A stretch of 64,000 bases of DNA from Pseudeuparius sepicola (Eukaryota; Arthropoda; Insecta; Coleoptera; Anthribidae), in contig OY987299.1 of NCBI GenBank assembly GCA_963920635.1, positions 19,085,401-19,149,400 on the forward strand, given 5' to 3'. Shown one piece after another: positions 54,687-64,000 of the stretch. Made by a program: the position numbers and the translations under genes. The notes under the pieces are model-generated. The model saw only the letters and a program-made list of their open reading frames with translations, did no database searches and was not told the DNA's origin. The stretch's first letter is position 1, and every line of letters starts with the position of its first letter.

Positions 54687-56196
54687 GGTACAGGGTGTCC
54701 GCCTGAAGGTGATAGGAACATTCACTTTAACCATTCCGTATTTTTTGAGACAAATTAATGATTTAAAAACCAGTTTGTTGCAGTTTTTTCCAAACAATGT
54801 AATGTCGTTTGGAAAAAACAATCGAACGTCAAACAAAAGTTATAACCAAAAAACCTTTTTGGAAAAAATGAAGATGGTGCAAAATGTATCTTTTTATTAA
54901 TTTAAACATATTTTTTTTATTAACGGATAATAATAGAACATATATGCAGTTAACTTTGGGGCTACCTTTCGATTAAAAACGAGCAAAAATAACCGACTCA
55001 AACGTGGTCACGTGACTTTCGCTATCTGTCAAAAATTATATTTAAAAAATAAAATCCCTAAAAATTGGCTTATTTCTTACAATTTCAAAACGTTTAACTT
55101 GAAAAAGTCGTTTCTATTTTAATGTTACATAAGCGCCTATTTCCTATTTATAAAATTTCTTAAAATTTTAAAAAGTCATTATTTCGTAAAAACTATTTTA
55201 TATCACTAGCTATACAACATAATATACGAGTATCATTCTATAATTTTATTAACTTTTTATTATTACTAAAAAATATCGATAAGAATATGTCTTTTTCAAA
55301 AGAAAATTATATTAACGCTTTAAAATTCTGTTTGACACAAAGTTGATGTACCGGCAAGCATTTAGGTAGTACCATAGAAGAATCTACTACGTAAATTATT
55401 CTATGGTAGTACCTATAAATTTATTAACATTACATTTTCCATTACTCTAAATGTATGCCAAAATAATACATAATATATTAAGATATCAGCAAATAGTAGG
55501 TATTTCACGTATCTAACAAAATTCACAACTTTACGTCAACTTTGGATCAAATACAACAGAATTTTAATTTCTTTCGGTTTATCAATATTAAGTACTTAAT
55601 GAAAAGTTAATAGAATGATAAAAGATAAAACTGTAGTTACATAAATTCTAAATGTCAGTTAGGGTAAGTATTGTGATCTTTCATGCGGTTTTGAGGGAGA
55701 ATTAATATGTCATGACAGTAGATTTGACAGCCGGTAGGTAGTCCTCTTACTTAATAATTTACTCAACAATATTCTTAATAACTATGAAAAAAATATAGAA
55801 AAATAAAGGAGCGTAAATATTCATATTATTATTTTGTGTTTAACAATTCACAGTTTCAATCCCAAAATACGCCAGGATGGGAGCGATGTGCTGTTATTTG
55901 TATAAAAAAGGGGGTGGGTCCGCCTGCCTCCCCCTAGACCCCTGGTTCCGACCAACGACCTTGCCGGGCAACAAAACAACTTATAAGGAACGGAAACTTA
56001 TTTTAGCAAGGCGAAACATTACTTTTTATTCTCGCTCTGTACCAATGGCCGCTCTCCAACTCCAGCGCCATCTTACAGACACTTGCGCAATTTTTGCACT
56101 CCGCAGTACCCAATTTCTGTTTTAGCAACATTTATCCTAGTTAGGAACACGGTCAAATGAAGGTCGTCGCGAGGTGATGACGTTTTATTTCCGTCC
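54687..56196. other. AT-rich DNA with a CAGGGTGTCC element end and a GC patch
   Basis: At 54690 gtacagggtgtccgcctgaa is a transposon-end word without a partner. The rest to 55860 is very AT-rich. A patch at 55870-56125 is GC-richer and has an 82-residue open frame (MGAMCCYLYKKGGGSACLPL and following) that I do not recognise. It could be a decayed element, and I do not call it a gene. Confidence 0.4.
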
Positions 56197-56366
56197 TTAA
56201 AGACTGCTCACGGCTGTCACGTCTGACATATTTTTGGCTCACCATGCGCTTTCCGGAGATAAAATACAATGCGGAATACGAGTACATTGTTAGCCATCAG
56301 AGCCATCTGTTTTCCAGGACATAAAGCTATAGCCTTGAGAAGTCTTTAAAATACGTCAGTCAACGC
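56197..56366. mobile_element. Small MITE with CGTTGACTGAC ends, second copy
   Basis: In reverse orientation to 30024-30205, it shares ctcaccatgcgctttccgga, ataaaatacaatgc and ccaggacataaagctatagc. The right end gacgtcagtcaacgct-type terminus is clear, while the left end is degraded beyond ttaaagactgctcacggc. Confidence 0.65.
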
Positions 56367-56384
56367 TAGTAGTCTTTTGGTAGG

Positions 56385-56540
56385 GTTTCATAATTTCTTG
56401 ATCTTAACTTTATCTTGACTTGAATTCAAGAAATTTTCAAGTCAAGAAATCTGAAACTGTTTCCAAGTCAAGATTTTCTATTTCAAGATCAAGATTTCTT
56501 GTCAAGAAACCAAGAAATTCTTGAATTTCTTGAAATTAAG
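56385..56540. repeat. Cluster of tcaagaaat words in both orientations
   Basis: The 8-mers caagaaat, atttcttg and cttgactt occur about a dozen times in 150 bp, giving many overlapping hairpins. This is the layout of a hAT subterminal region, but termini and a target duplication were not found. Confidence 0.55.
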
Positions 56541-56548
56541 TTTTATTA

Positions 56549-56962
56549 GTAGAGACCGTATAAAAAGCGCAAAAAATTGAAAAAATGCTTAAAAAAGCAC
56601 AAAATTTGCCAAAAAGCATCAAATAAGCAAATTAAGCAAAAGTAATGTTTAAAAATTATGTAAACATACGTGAAAAAGTTCAAATAAGCACAAAGAGAAA
56701 AAAAGCATAAAACCCCAAAAAAGAAAAAAAAAACACAAAAACAGCTATCGCAATATACTTAGTTTTGGGTAATTATTCGTGATGCTTAAAATCCTGTCTT
56801 TACTAGAGACTGGAGAGAAAACGCAAAAATTGGGAAAAAAAAGCACAAAAAAAAATGTCGCAATATACTTATAGTTTTGCATAATTCGTGTAGAAATTAA
56901 ATAATATCATGGTTGCTTATAAAATTCAGCAATAAGCATAATGCCTAAAAGCGGGTCTCTAT
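56549..56962. mobile_element. Probable non-autonomous hAT MITE with aaaagcac subterminal words
   Basis: The ends gTAGAGACC and GGTCTCTAt are inverted and flanked by ttttatta at 56541-56548 and 56963-56970, an 8-bp match. The interior has repeated aaaaagcrc/agcacaaaa words near both ends. Because the flanks are AT-rich the duplication is less decisive than for the other hAT elements. Confidence 0.65.
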
Positions 56963-57248
56963 TTTTATTATAAAGTGACTATAAAATAAATAATAATTGC
57001 TATAGATAAATTCCTATGATAATTATTTACTTAGGTGCATACTTTGGTAACAATAAACATTTTTCCACGGTTGTTTCATTGTTTCACCGTCCAAAGCCTA
57101 CTTGTATAAAAGGGCGCGCTACCAATTATACACATGAAATCATAAAAGCTATAAGTAATTGATAACTACTTAAGTAAATCATTAAGTGTTATATATGTAT
57201 TTTTGGAATGGTAATTTTTGGGTCTATTAAAAAAAATGCAAAAATATA

Positions 57249-57565
57249 CAGGGTGTTCCGTTTAAAAAATATAATTTTTTATCGATAACTCTTAAACCAT
57301 TGACTAGCAAAAAAAAATGTAGTAGCAGCATTAGATTCTACGTAAAAAAGTGCTTTAAGAATGTTTTTACAGAAACACGAAATTTTCAACACGAAAAAAG
57401 TTATGGCCACTTTTCGAAAACGCAGATTTTCGAAAAACGCCCTGTAACTCAAGAACGGTGACAGATATCGATTTGCGGTGAGCCTCAGACACCGATATCA
57501 GTTTTCGTCTATCTGCGTTAAAAATAGGAGTTTCCCTTTAAAAGTGTCCAATTTGGCCCACCCTG
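57249..57565. mobile_element. Short CAGGGTG-ended element, 317 bp
   Basis: CAGGGTGTTCC at the left and GGCCCACCCTG at the right are each flanked by TA; only about 7 bp are perfectly inverted. The inside has gttatggccacttttcgaaaa-type sequence and a palindromic gatatcgat/accgatatc pair, with no frame. It is probably a deletion derivative of a mariner-like element. Confidence 0.6.
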
Positions 57566-57859
57566 TACACAAAAAACTTAAACACAATGGTTCTGTAGAA
57601 AAATTAAAAATGCACATTGATACCTATTTATTTTCAAAAATTCATAGTAAGCCATGAAAAAACAAACAAATAAAATTACGCTCTACTACTTGATTATATA
57701 ATAATATTGGTCTTATGCTTATCAGATACAGAACAAAAAATGAAAATTCCGTCACAAAAACTACTAAATTTTTGTTACTTTCACTCGTTCCTTTTGCGTA
57801 CGTCCAAGATTACATTCCATATTTGCTGTAGAGTAATTTTCGCACTGGCACGGATTATA

Positions 57860-58043
57860 CAGGGTGGCCCACCACGAACTGCATGGATCTATATATGGAA
57901 AACTAAAAGTAGGAAAATTCTGAAAATTTGGCACCTCACCAATGCCGATGGGCGCTGCTCAACTAAAATATTTTGGTGAATCTGGCACTTCCGGTTATAC
58001 CGGAAGTCGATATCAACTTTCTTATCTCAAATGGAACACCCTG
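57860..58043. mobile_element. Short CAGGGTG-ended element with TTCCGG palindrome, 184 bp
   Basis: The ends CAGGGTGGCCC and GGAACACCCTG are each flanked by TA. The interior has ACTTCCGGT...ACCGGAAGT at 57987-58007, shared with 18785-18929. Another single end word, tacagggtgttcacaaaata, lies at 58316 without a partner. Confidence 0.6.
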
Positions 58044-58597
58044 TATATTATTGCATTTTTGGATTCTAGGCATCATTTTGGAACAAAAACACGCAACATG
58101 TCTTATGTCTAAATCCAACCGTTTTTGAGATATTTGCATTTTTCCGAAAAAAATTACAGGTGCAGACATAAAGCAGTGACTATTTCTATAGTCACTGCCT
58201 AAAGTCATTTAGAAATTTATACGAGGAAACCGCGAAATTTCAAAACGAATTTTTGGCATCGTGTAACAGAAGCCCTGTCGTAGTGATCTCTGCTGAGAAA
58301 TAAATCCGTTCTTATACAGGGTGTTCACAAAATATGAATAAAAATTACATTCAAAATGTGCTTAAATCTCGAAATTATCAAATGGAAACCCCCATTTTTT
58401 TTAATGCGATTTTATTCACCACTAAAAATGATGACAACTTTGTGTAAGGTTTCCTATACCTACCTAAATTTCGATTAATTTACGAAAAACCCACTTTTCG
58501 CCCATAAAATGCGGGGTTTGCCTAACGCTTGTAAAATCATATTAGCCGTGGACGTTGAAAAGACAATCGCGGCTGAGGAAATGTTACTTGGTTTATA
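58044..58597. other. Intergenic DNA with an unpaired element end
   Basis: The CAGGGTGTTCAC end near 58318 opens a further fragment whose right end is not visible. The palindromic word tatagtcactgc/gcagtgactata at about 58172-58198 is perfect over 12 bp. No gene was recognised. Confidence 0.4.
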
Positions 58598-58751
58598 AAT
58601 TATTGTCAACAATAATGCCGGCGCGCTTAAATTACACAAACGAAGATTATTTAAATTTGTTTATTATCTACGGAGAATGAAACAAAGTAATATCAAGAAC
58701 GTGCGATACATAATCTTCGTTTGTGTAATGGCATTATTGTTGACAATAATC
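58598..58751. repeat. Inverted repeat with TTGTCAACAA ends
   Basis: The left arm attattgtcaacaataatgcc...attacacaaacgaagatta (58598-58650) pairs with taatcttcgtttgtgtaat-ggcattattgttgacaataat (58711-58751). The arms match except for about 12 extra bases, ggcgcgcttaa, in the left one. The terminal ttgtcaacaa is itself a palindrome. It is a probable MITE, inserted beside the GC island at 58785; the target duplication is unclear. Confidence 0.7.
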
Positions 58752-58784
58752 GATGCATGCGAACAGCAACACGAAATAATTCAC

Positions 58785-59150
58785 ATCCCGCACTTAAACG
58801 CGCATATAGCGCGTGGGGCCGCCCGGCCATTTGCGAAATGAACAAATAACAATCGAAGAAACAAACTGTCGCATTACCGTTATCGGCTTTTTAATCTGCA
58901 AACAAACCGGCGGGGGCGCTTTGCGAATCCGGGCGGCGCGCGTCCGGGCACGCCCGCTCCTCCGGGACAAGAGGCCGGCGCGCGGCCGGCCACGCGGCCG
59001 CCCCGCTTCGCCGAATTGTCGTCGGATTACTGTTGTCCGCCGCGGGACGAGGGGGGCGGGCGGGGTGTAATTACTTTCGGCCCTCCCGAACTCGCATTCG
59101 GGCGGTGGACCCATCCAGGGTTCGGCCTCGTTGAATTCGGGCGACGCACG
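58785..59150. promoter_or_regulatory. GC-rich island, candidate cis-regulatory element
   Basis: This is a single-copy block with aaataacaatcgaagaaaca (SOX-like ACAAT), gcattaccgttatcgg, tttttaatctgcaaacaaac (TAATC and FOX-like words) and a long GC-rich tail. Overlapping frames of about 85 and 106 residues on opposite strands show that openness is due to composition. Confidence 0.4.
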
Positions 59151-59239
59151 GCAACGATTTGTTTTCGGGCAAGCTCAAAATACGATTTTGAAATGTTTTT
59201 TAGTTCAGCCAGAGCTTCGAAACTACCTACGCTTCGAGG

Positions 59240-60245
59240 GAGGTGACAATAACCCTAATAATAATTCTCACCCTCACAATACCCCATACAAGCAACCACA
59301 TGCTTGGACGCGGGGAAGTTGTTGTGGTAATTATACCTATACTAAATTATTTATTTTCGTTGCCATTTTTCCCTTAGAGCCAGTATCGGATCTAGGCTGG
59401 AGTCAAGGGGAGGGCTTCTATTTCCGAAATTTTGTAATAAAATAGGAAACACATTATTTATTCATTAAAATACAATACTATTAATACATTAATATTCTTA
59501 GTTTCGTTCAATTCCGCTCCGCTGTTCCAGTTCCGCTCTACTCGTAGTAATAGAATAGAACAACTGTGAACGTGAACTGTCGATCGGTGAAGGCGGTGAC
59601 TGGACCCGTGTTCTGTGCCGGGCCCTGTCCCAATCCCATTGCGTTCACCAAATTTTTAAATTTGTACTATGAAAACTATTTAGCGTACCCTCTTTGGAAA
59701 CGGAATCAGTATTTATCAATGATTCAATATTCAATAATAATAGTTACTTTGCGACCTTCATGCCCACATAACCTCAAAATGGCATGTTCCTGTCAGCGCA
59801 TTTACAACCGGTCCGAAACGAGTTGTCAGCGAGTGAATCAAATCGTACCTGTTGTAAACGATCTGAGCGCTGTAAGCACTGACAGCGCGATTCGGACCAC
59901 GGCCTTAGAAGACTAGAAGTCGTAGAAGTTAATAATATTGGAACTGGAACAGGTTTTTTAAGAACAGGTATTGTCTGGAACTGGAACAGGTTGTACCTGT
60001 TCCAAGAAAACGCAGTTCCACACCATCTCTAATTGACAGATATATTTTTTAAGTGCCTACCTTACGGTATTAGGCCAGGGGGGGGGGGGCTATAGCCCCT
60101 GTAGCCCCCCCCCCCGTAGATCCGCCACTGCTTAGGGCCAACTGTTTCTCGATAGGACTAGGATAGCATTTGCTAAAGTACTACGGATAACTCTAGAAAA
60201 CCGAAATAATCCAAGTTGAGTGTATAGGCATAGAAGAATCTACGT
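59240..60245. repeat. Dispersed repeat copy split by a hAT element
   Basis: The parts 59240-59380 and 60131-60245 together match 6240-6490 (aataataattctcac, cgttgccattt, then agggcc and ggatagcattt, ctagaaaacc). The interruption is the hAT element at 59381-60130. Confidence 0.6.
59381..60130. mobile_element. Non-autonomous hAT element, 750 bp
   Basis: The left end CAGTATCGGATCTAGGC and the right end GTAGATCCGCCACTG are inverted with two or three mismatches, and a long C run sits inside the right end as in other hAT elements of this type. The flanks are cttagagc (59373-59380) and cttagggc (60131-60138), 7 of 8 identical. Inside, gaactggaacagg and complement occur repeatedly, and ccacaccatctcta near 60035 looks like the end of a second nested hAT (TAGAGATGG type) whose left end I could not place. 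Confidence 0.8.
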
Positions 60246-60812
60246 AGTATAGGTATAGGACACTCCCACTCCCACTCCCAATAAACTTTTATCTTGATTT
60301 TTTGCGCTTATATCATGTATAATTCTTCAAAAAAATCTCAAAAAGTGTACCCAATTGTTTCATTTCTTCTTAACTAGGCCACAAACTAAAATTGAAAAAA
60401 AAACAGGTTCTTGCTGACGTCAGCAAGCAAACCTGGGTCTCTAATGAGCAAGACGCATAATTTTAATCTTTTGGTTAATAGAAATTTTAATCTAAGTAAT
60501 CTAAGTAAATAGGTACTAACATTTTAAGACCACATTTATTTTAACATATTTATCACAATGGCCGTACCTATAGACCTTATGAATAATGAATAAAAGCCAC
60601 AATACTTGATTGTATTAATTATATTGTATATGTGTGTGTACTACTATAATTTAGATATGTGCATAAATAAGGTGTTTTAAATTAGTGATTTAAAACTATT
60701 AAACCCCACCAGGTACCAGAATATTAACCATCCAATATCCAATTTTCAGCAACATTGAACCACTGACAAATAAAACTATCGCCACCAAAGGTTAGAATTT
60801 TCCGACGCGTTA
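60246..60812. repeat. Dispersed repeat, copy interrupted by Harbinger
   Basis: Homologous blocks to 27500-28890 lie here: ttcttgctgacgtcagcaa, accccaccaggtaccagaat, and ccactgacaaataaaa with gccaccaaaggtta. The sequence stops at gcgTTA where the Harbinger-type element begins and resumes at 63582. Confidence 0.6.
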
Positions 60813-61068
60813 GTGCACGGCCACACATAAGGCGGACGGCGGACCGCAGAGCAGACCGGAGATGGTAGCGGAGCTTTCAAAACAATAATAGGAAGCCTAA
60901 TATCGTGTCCACACATACCGCGGAGAGGGGAGCGGAGAGTAAAGCGTGTTTGCTCGCTGGTAGCGGAACGGTCAAGTCAGTTTGACATTTTTCCGACGTA
61001 TTGGCGCGTTTCTAACCTCGAAAATAGAGCGTTGTATTTTTATATACCTATACTTAATAATAAACAAT

Positions 61069-61233
61069 ATGGATCGCGAATTGCTAATTAGTGAAGTTTT
61101 TAATGGCAAACCCCTATGGGACGTAACTCATGCACATCATCTCAACCGAGGTGTTTTAGACAAACTTTGGGTCGAGATTTTCAAAATTATTTTTGCACAG
61201 ATGATGGAATTCACCATGTGTTGCCCTGCTTAG
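61069..61233 (+). pseudogene. MADF-domain fragment of the Harbinger DNA-binding protein
   Basis: The 54-residue frame starts MDRELLISEVFNGKPLWDVT, then HLNRGVLDKLWVEI, the first half of a MADF (Myb/SANT-like) domain: a hydrophobic helix, the K/R-P-x-L-W-D turn and the second helix ending in W-x-E-I. MADF domains span about 85-90 residues, so the third helix and the rest of the protein are gone, and after KLWVEI the reading becomes unrelated before a stop. An upstream in-frame ATG at 60982 would add 29 residues without domain character; I prefer 61069. It sits directly inside the left end of the element, as expected of a Harbinger accessory gene. Confidence 0.7.
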
Positions 61234-62096
61234 GTATATTTCATGTACCCATACTGTACGTTTATTTTGCAAAATACGAAATTTGAGTTGTGAATTTTCA
61301 CATAAAAATAATGTAGAAATCGCCATTTTTATAGCTGTTTCTATGAAGTTAGACTTTTCAATGTTTCCACTTTACTTCCAACCTCTCTGTGCAATAGGTA
61401 CGCCTTTCAAAGCTGTCACAATCCGCTGACTGTGTGGACTGTGGACACTAGGGCTCGGAATCAAACTCGATTAATTCCAATATTCAAATATTCGAATATT
61501 CAAATATCCATTATTTTATTTTAAAATAATTCATTTATTCGAATATTTAATTACTCGAATATTCGAAAACTCAAATATTCAATTATTTTTCGAATATTTA
61601 ATTATTTGAATATTTGAATACTGAATATTCAATTATTTATTCGAATATTGAATTCTTTGAATATTGGAATACTAAATATTCAAAATTTTTATTAGAATAT
61701 TTAATTCTTTAAATATTAGAATATTTAAATATCCAATATTATGTTATTCGCGCAAGCGACGATGTCAGATGGAGTACATATTTGCTTTGCAAATCGAATT
61801 TCTGGCAACAGTGGCAACTGGCAACGTCGCTTTGCTTGAAGCGACGTCTGATCTGATTCGGCGCTAAGCCTACGCGCTGGGGAAGTGGAAGTACCGTCGC
61901 GTCGGTCGGCCGTCAGCGTTTGTTTACTCGTTTACTGTTTAGAGTTTAGAGTGTTTAGTTTACGCACAGATAACGGTTACGTTATCTGTGGTTTACGTCT
62001 TGGATCGAGATTCAAGACTCAAGAGTAATCGAACGAGAGTGTCAAGAAGACCAGACCCCAGACCCTTGATTTAATTGGTGATTAGCTCTAGTAAAT

Positions 62097-62257
62097 ATGA
62101 GTACGAGAAGCAAAATTTGGCATTATTTTAATAAATTGGAAGATCGTGTGCAATGTAAATTTTGTTGTTACAATATTAAAAACAATAAAAACAAAATAGG
62201 CACTAGCAATTTATGGAATCACTTAAGAAATAAGCACAATTCTAAAATCATCAGGAG
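62097..62257 (+). pseudogene. BED zinc-finger first exon of a hAT transposase
   Basis: The reading from ATG gives 53 residues with SKIWHYFNK, then VQCKFCCYN and TSNLWNHLRNKHN. This is a BED finger: aromatic residues at W8 and F11, C20-x2-C23, and H42-x4-H47. It is followed at once by a consensus splice donor (gag|gtaagt at 62258). BED fingers bind DNA at the amino terminus of many hAT transposases, and a first exon ending just after the finger is usual. No downstream exon with DDE or dimerisation motifs could be found before 63350, so the gene is gutted. It is too short to be found by length alone. Confidence 0.75.
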
Positions 62258-62703
62258 GTAAGTCATTTTTATAAAGAATAAAAAAGAAAAAGTCAAGCAT
62301 CCAAATCTTTCGTTAAAGTTTAAGGTTTTATCTTTTTTTAAATATTTTATATTACCTACATATTTTTAGTTGTGTTAGTAGTTACCTAGTACTATTAATT
62401 TGTAGCGCCTATTTGTAGGCGATTTACGAGCTCTAGTATTAACGTCCCTGAAGACAGACACAGATTCAGAAATGAAAATCAGGTTTTTACAGTGGACCAG
62501 TCAAGTATTAAGTAGTCGTCGATATACATTTAATTAAAAATAATTAAGATAAGGTATTGTTCAAAAAGAACTGTAGGGACATTTCTGATCAAGGAAAGAA
62601 GGTAATGCAAAAAAATCAGAACCGTAATAGCAAACAAGTTACAAGCAAAAATTCAAATTCTTTAAATTATTTGAGATGTTTTAGAGACTACGCTCACTTG
62701 CAG

Positions 62704-62962
62704 CAATAGCAGATTTGAAAAAATCAGCGCACTATGGGCTAAAATTCTTTAAAATATTATCGAATTTATTTTTGGTGGAAGGCAATTTTATTACACCACC
62801 AGATTTTTACCAAAAGTCTTTTGTAGCAAGAGAAACAACCTGTCATAGCAGATTTGAAAAAAATCAGGGGCGTACTATGTTCTAATATTCGTTAAATATT
62901 TTCAAATTTATTTTTGATGGAAGGCGATTTTGTTACACCACCAGATTTTTACCAAAAGTCTT
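62704..62962. repeat. Tandem duplication of about 140 bp inside the nested hAT
   Basis: The sequence agcagatttgaaaaaatcag...ccagatttttaccaaaagtc occurs twice in a row (about 62708-62822 and 62848-62962) with scattered differences, separated by a short gtagcaagagaaacaacctg linker. It is non-coding. Confidence 0.75.
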
Positions 62963-63584
62963 CTGTTTTTTCTTTTATTTATTTTTTGTTTGGTTGTTTC
63001 GAGTAAGATCATTTTTGTTTTGTTTTGTTGAAAAACAAGCAGTTCATTGTTCATGTATAGTTTTTTGCTTTTTGTTTTGTGTTTAGGCGTAAAAGATAAG
63101 AAATAGGAATAAATTTTTATTTTGTTGAAAGTGAAAAATAAAAATACAAAAAAATATTAACTCTTTATTTTACTAAATGTAGTAACTGTAAAATGTATGT
63201 ATATGCCTTTTTTAAATTAAACAGAATAAAAATAGAACAGTTGTTTTTATTTATTATTTTTTATGTTATACCTACCTATTCCTATTCCCATTATTATACC
63301 GAAGTATAAAAATAGGTCTAGCGTAAGGTACGTTAAATTTGTTCATTCTCAAATTTAACTATCCAATATTGAATACTTGATCAAATATATACTCGAATAT
63401 TTGAATATTCGAATATCCAAATACTTGAATATTCGAATATCCAAATACTTAAATATTCGAATATCGAATAATTTAAATATTTAAATAAAAAATAAAGCGA
63501 GTATTCGACTACCCGCGCTACTCTCCGCTTTCCGCCCTGCTCTCCGGTCCGCCGCCGTCCGCGTTATGTGTGGCCGTGCACTTA

Positions 63585-64000
63585 GGCCAAAAGTATTCCT
63601 TTTATGTTATCCATAGTTTTCGTGATCTCATTTACCTGGGTAATCTAATTAAATCTCTATCCTTATTTAATTTATAATAACCACAAGAAAACATTTCATT
63701 TAAAATTTTTTAATAATGATACCTACACAGCTATAAGAAAAAAGGGGTACTGTAATCAATTCAATTAATCTATTTTAGGATTAAGGGCATTCATTAATAA
63801 CCAAATTTATACCTAAATTTATATTGTGCCCCTCGTATGTGCCGTCTATTTAAATTTGGAATTTTGGTCTAAAAATGATCACCCTGTAGATACTCTGGAG
63901 TACATGCACTGAAACGTCACAAAATGACAATCTCTTACAATAAACATACTACGGCTGGTAACACGTTTGCGCGATAAGTTGGTAATGAATGCTGTTTTCT
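63585..64000. other. Right flank: resumption of the dispersed repeat, then intergenic DNA
   Basis: From ggccaaaag to aatttcatttaaaattttttaa (about 63715) the sequence continues the repeat interrupted at 60812. The remainder contains one accctgtagata word (63882) that may be another element end. No gene was recognised before the window ends. Confidence 0.4.

Larger units (their letters stand above)
61451..63516 (+). mobile_element. hAT-type element nested in Harbinger, limits approximate
   Basis: Blocks rich in attcgaatattcgaata words lie at 61480-61740 and 63350-63500, on either side of a BED-finger exon, matching the plan of a hAT element with subterminal repeats. The possible ends tagggctcggaatcaaactcg and the complement of cgagtattcgactacccgcg are only roughly inverted, and no 8-bp duplication could be read, so both limits are estimates. 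The catalytic part of the transposase is missing. Confidence 0.6.
60813..63581. mobile_element. PIF/Harbinger-type element with nested hAT, 2769 bp
   Basis: Terminal inverted repeats GTGCACGGCCACACATAA are perfect over 18 bp and continue with mismatches through gcggacggcggaccg. The 3-bp duplication TTA (60810-60812, 63582-63584) fits the TWA target of PIF/Harbinger, and the paralogous repeat near 28890 shows the single TTA. The element keeps a MADF-type fragment, consistent with the second, DNA-binding protein of Harbinger elements, but no DDE nuclease. A second, imperfect ccacacataccgcggagagg copy of the end lies at about 60910-60945. Confidence 0.85.

Overview
The window looks like insect nuclear DNA: AT-rich and gene-poor, with many short words of the taggtaggtacc type and dense layers of animal-type transposable elements (hAT, IS630/Tc1/mariner, PIF/Harbinger, Penelope, a CR1/jockey-like LINE). 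A beetle or another large-genome insect is plausible, but I cannot name a species. I found no convincing host protein-coding gene. All recognisable coding sequence belongs to mobile elements, and every copy is broken, truncated or internally deleted.

Layout. 1-8.2 kb: two small hAT MITEs with perfect 8-bp target duplications (1558-2234, 2349-2759), a hAT remnant with gtatttaaatac words, and two fold-back elements (6764-7070, 7072-7872). 8.2-13.6 kb: GC-rich islands in AT-rich DNA, a 32-bp minisatellite and a multi-copy palindrome. 15.6-24.9 kb: a Tc1-like MITE, two oppositely oriented copies of a DNA transposon with GTGTTAA subterminal arrays (one holding a Penelope fragment with a GIY-YIG endonuclease domain), and an internally deleted hAT element (21212-22337). 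25-32 kb: nested inverted-repeat elements, including one MITE whose empty site survives in a second copy of its host repeat. 32.18-34.81 kb: a mariner-like element with about 664-bp terminal inverted repeats and a broken DD41D transposase. 35.6-39.2 kb: a 122-bp tandem repeat, a hAT inserted in it, and a second copy of the 21.2-kb hAT lying between two identical 225-bp direct repeats. 39.5-45.4 kb: a five-unit fold-back array, a palindrome of about 1.1 kb and another CAGGGTG fold-back. 47.3-50.6 kb: a nearly intact LINE with one frameshift in ORF2. 56-64 kb: small MITEs, a hAT with an imperfect target duplication, and a Harbinger-type element (60813-63581) with a MADF fragment and a nested hAT carrying a BED-finger exon.

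About nine GC-rich islands (near 8.3, 10.8, 11.3, 13.4, 20.8, 34.9, 38.8, 45.5 and 58.8 kb) match no repeat here and carry homeodomain, POU, SOX and E-box-like words. My inference is that the window is a regulatory gene desert next to a developmental gene, its enhancers spaced out by transposon insertions. I could not test conservation. All comparisons were made by eye, so identities and boundaries without a target duplication are approximate.
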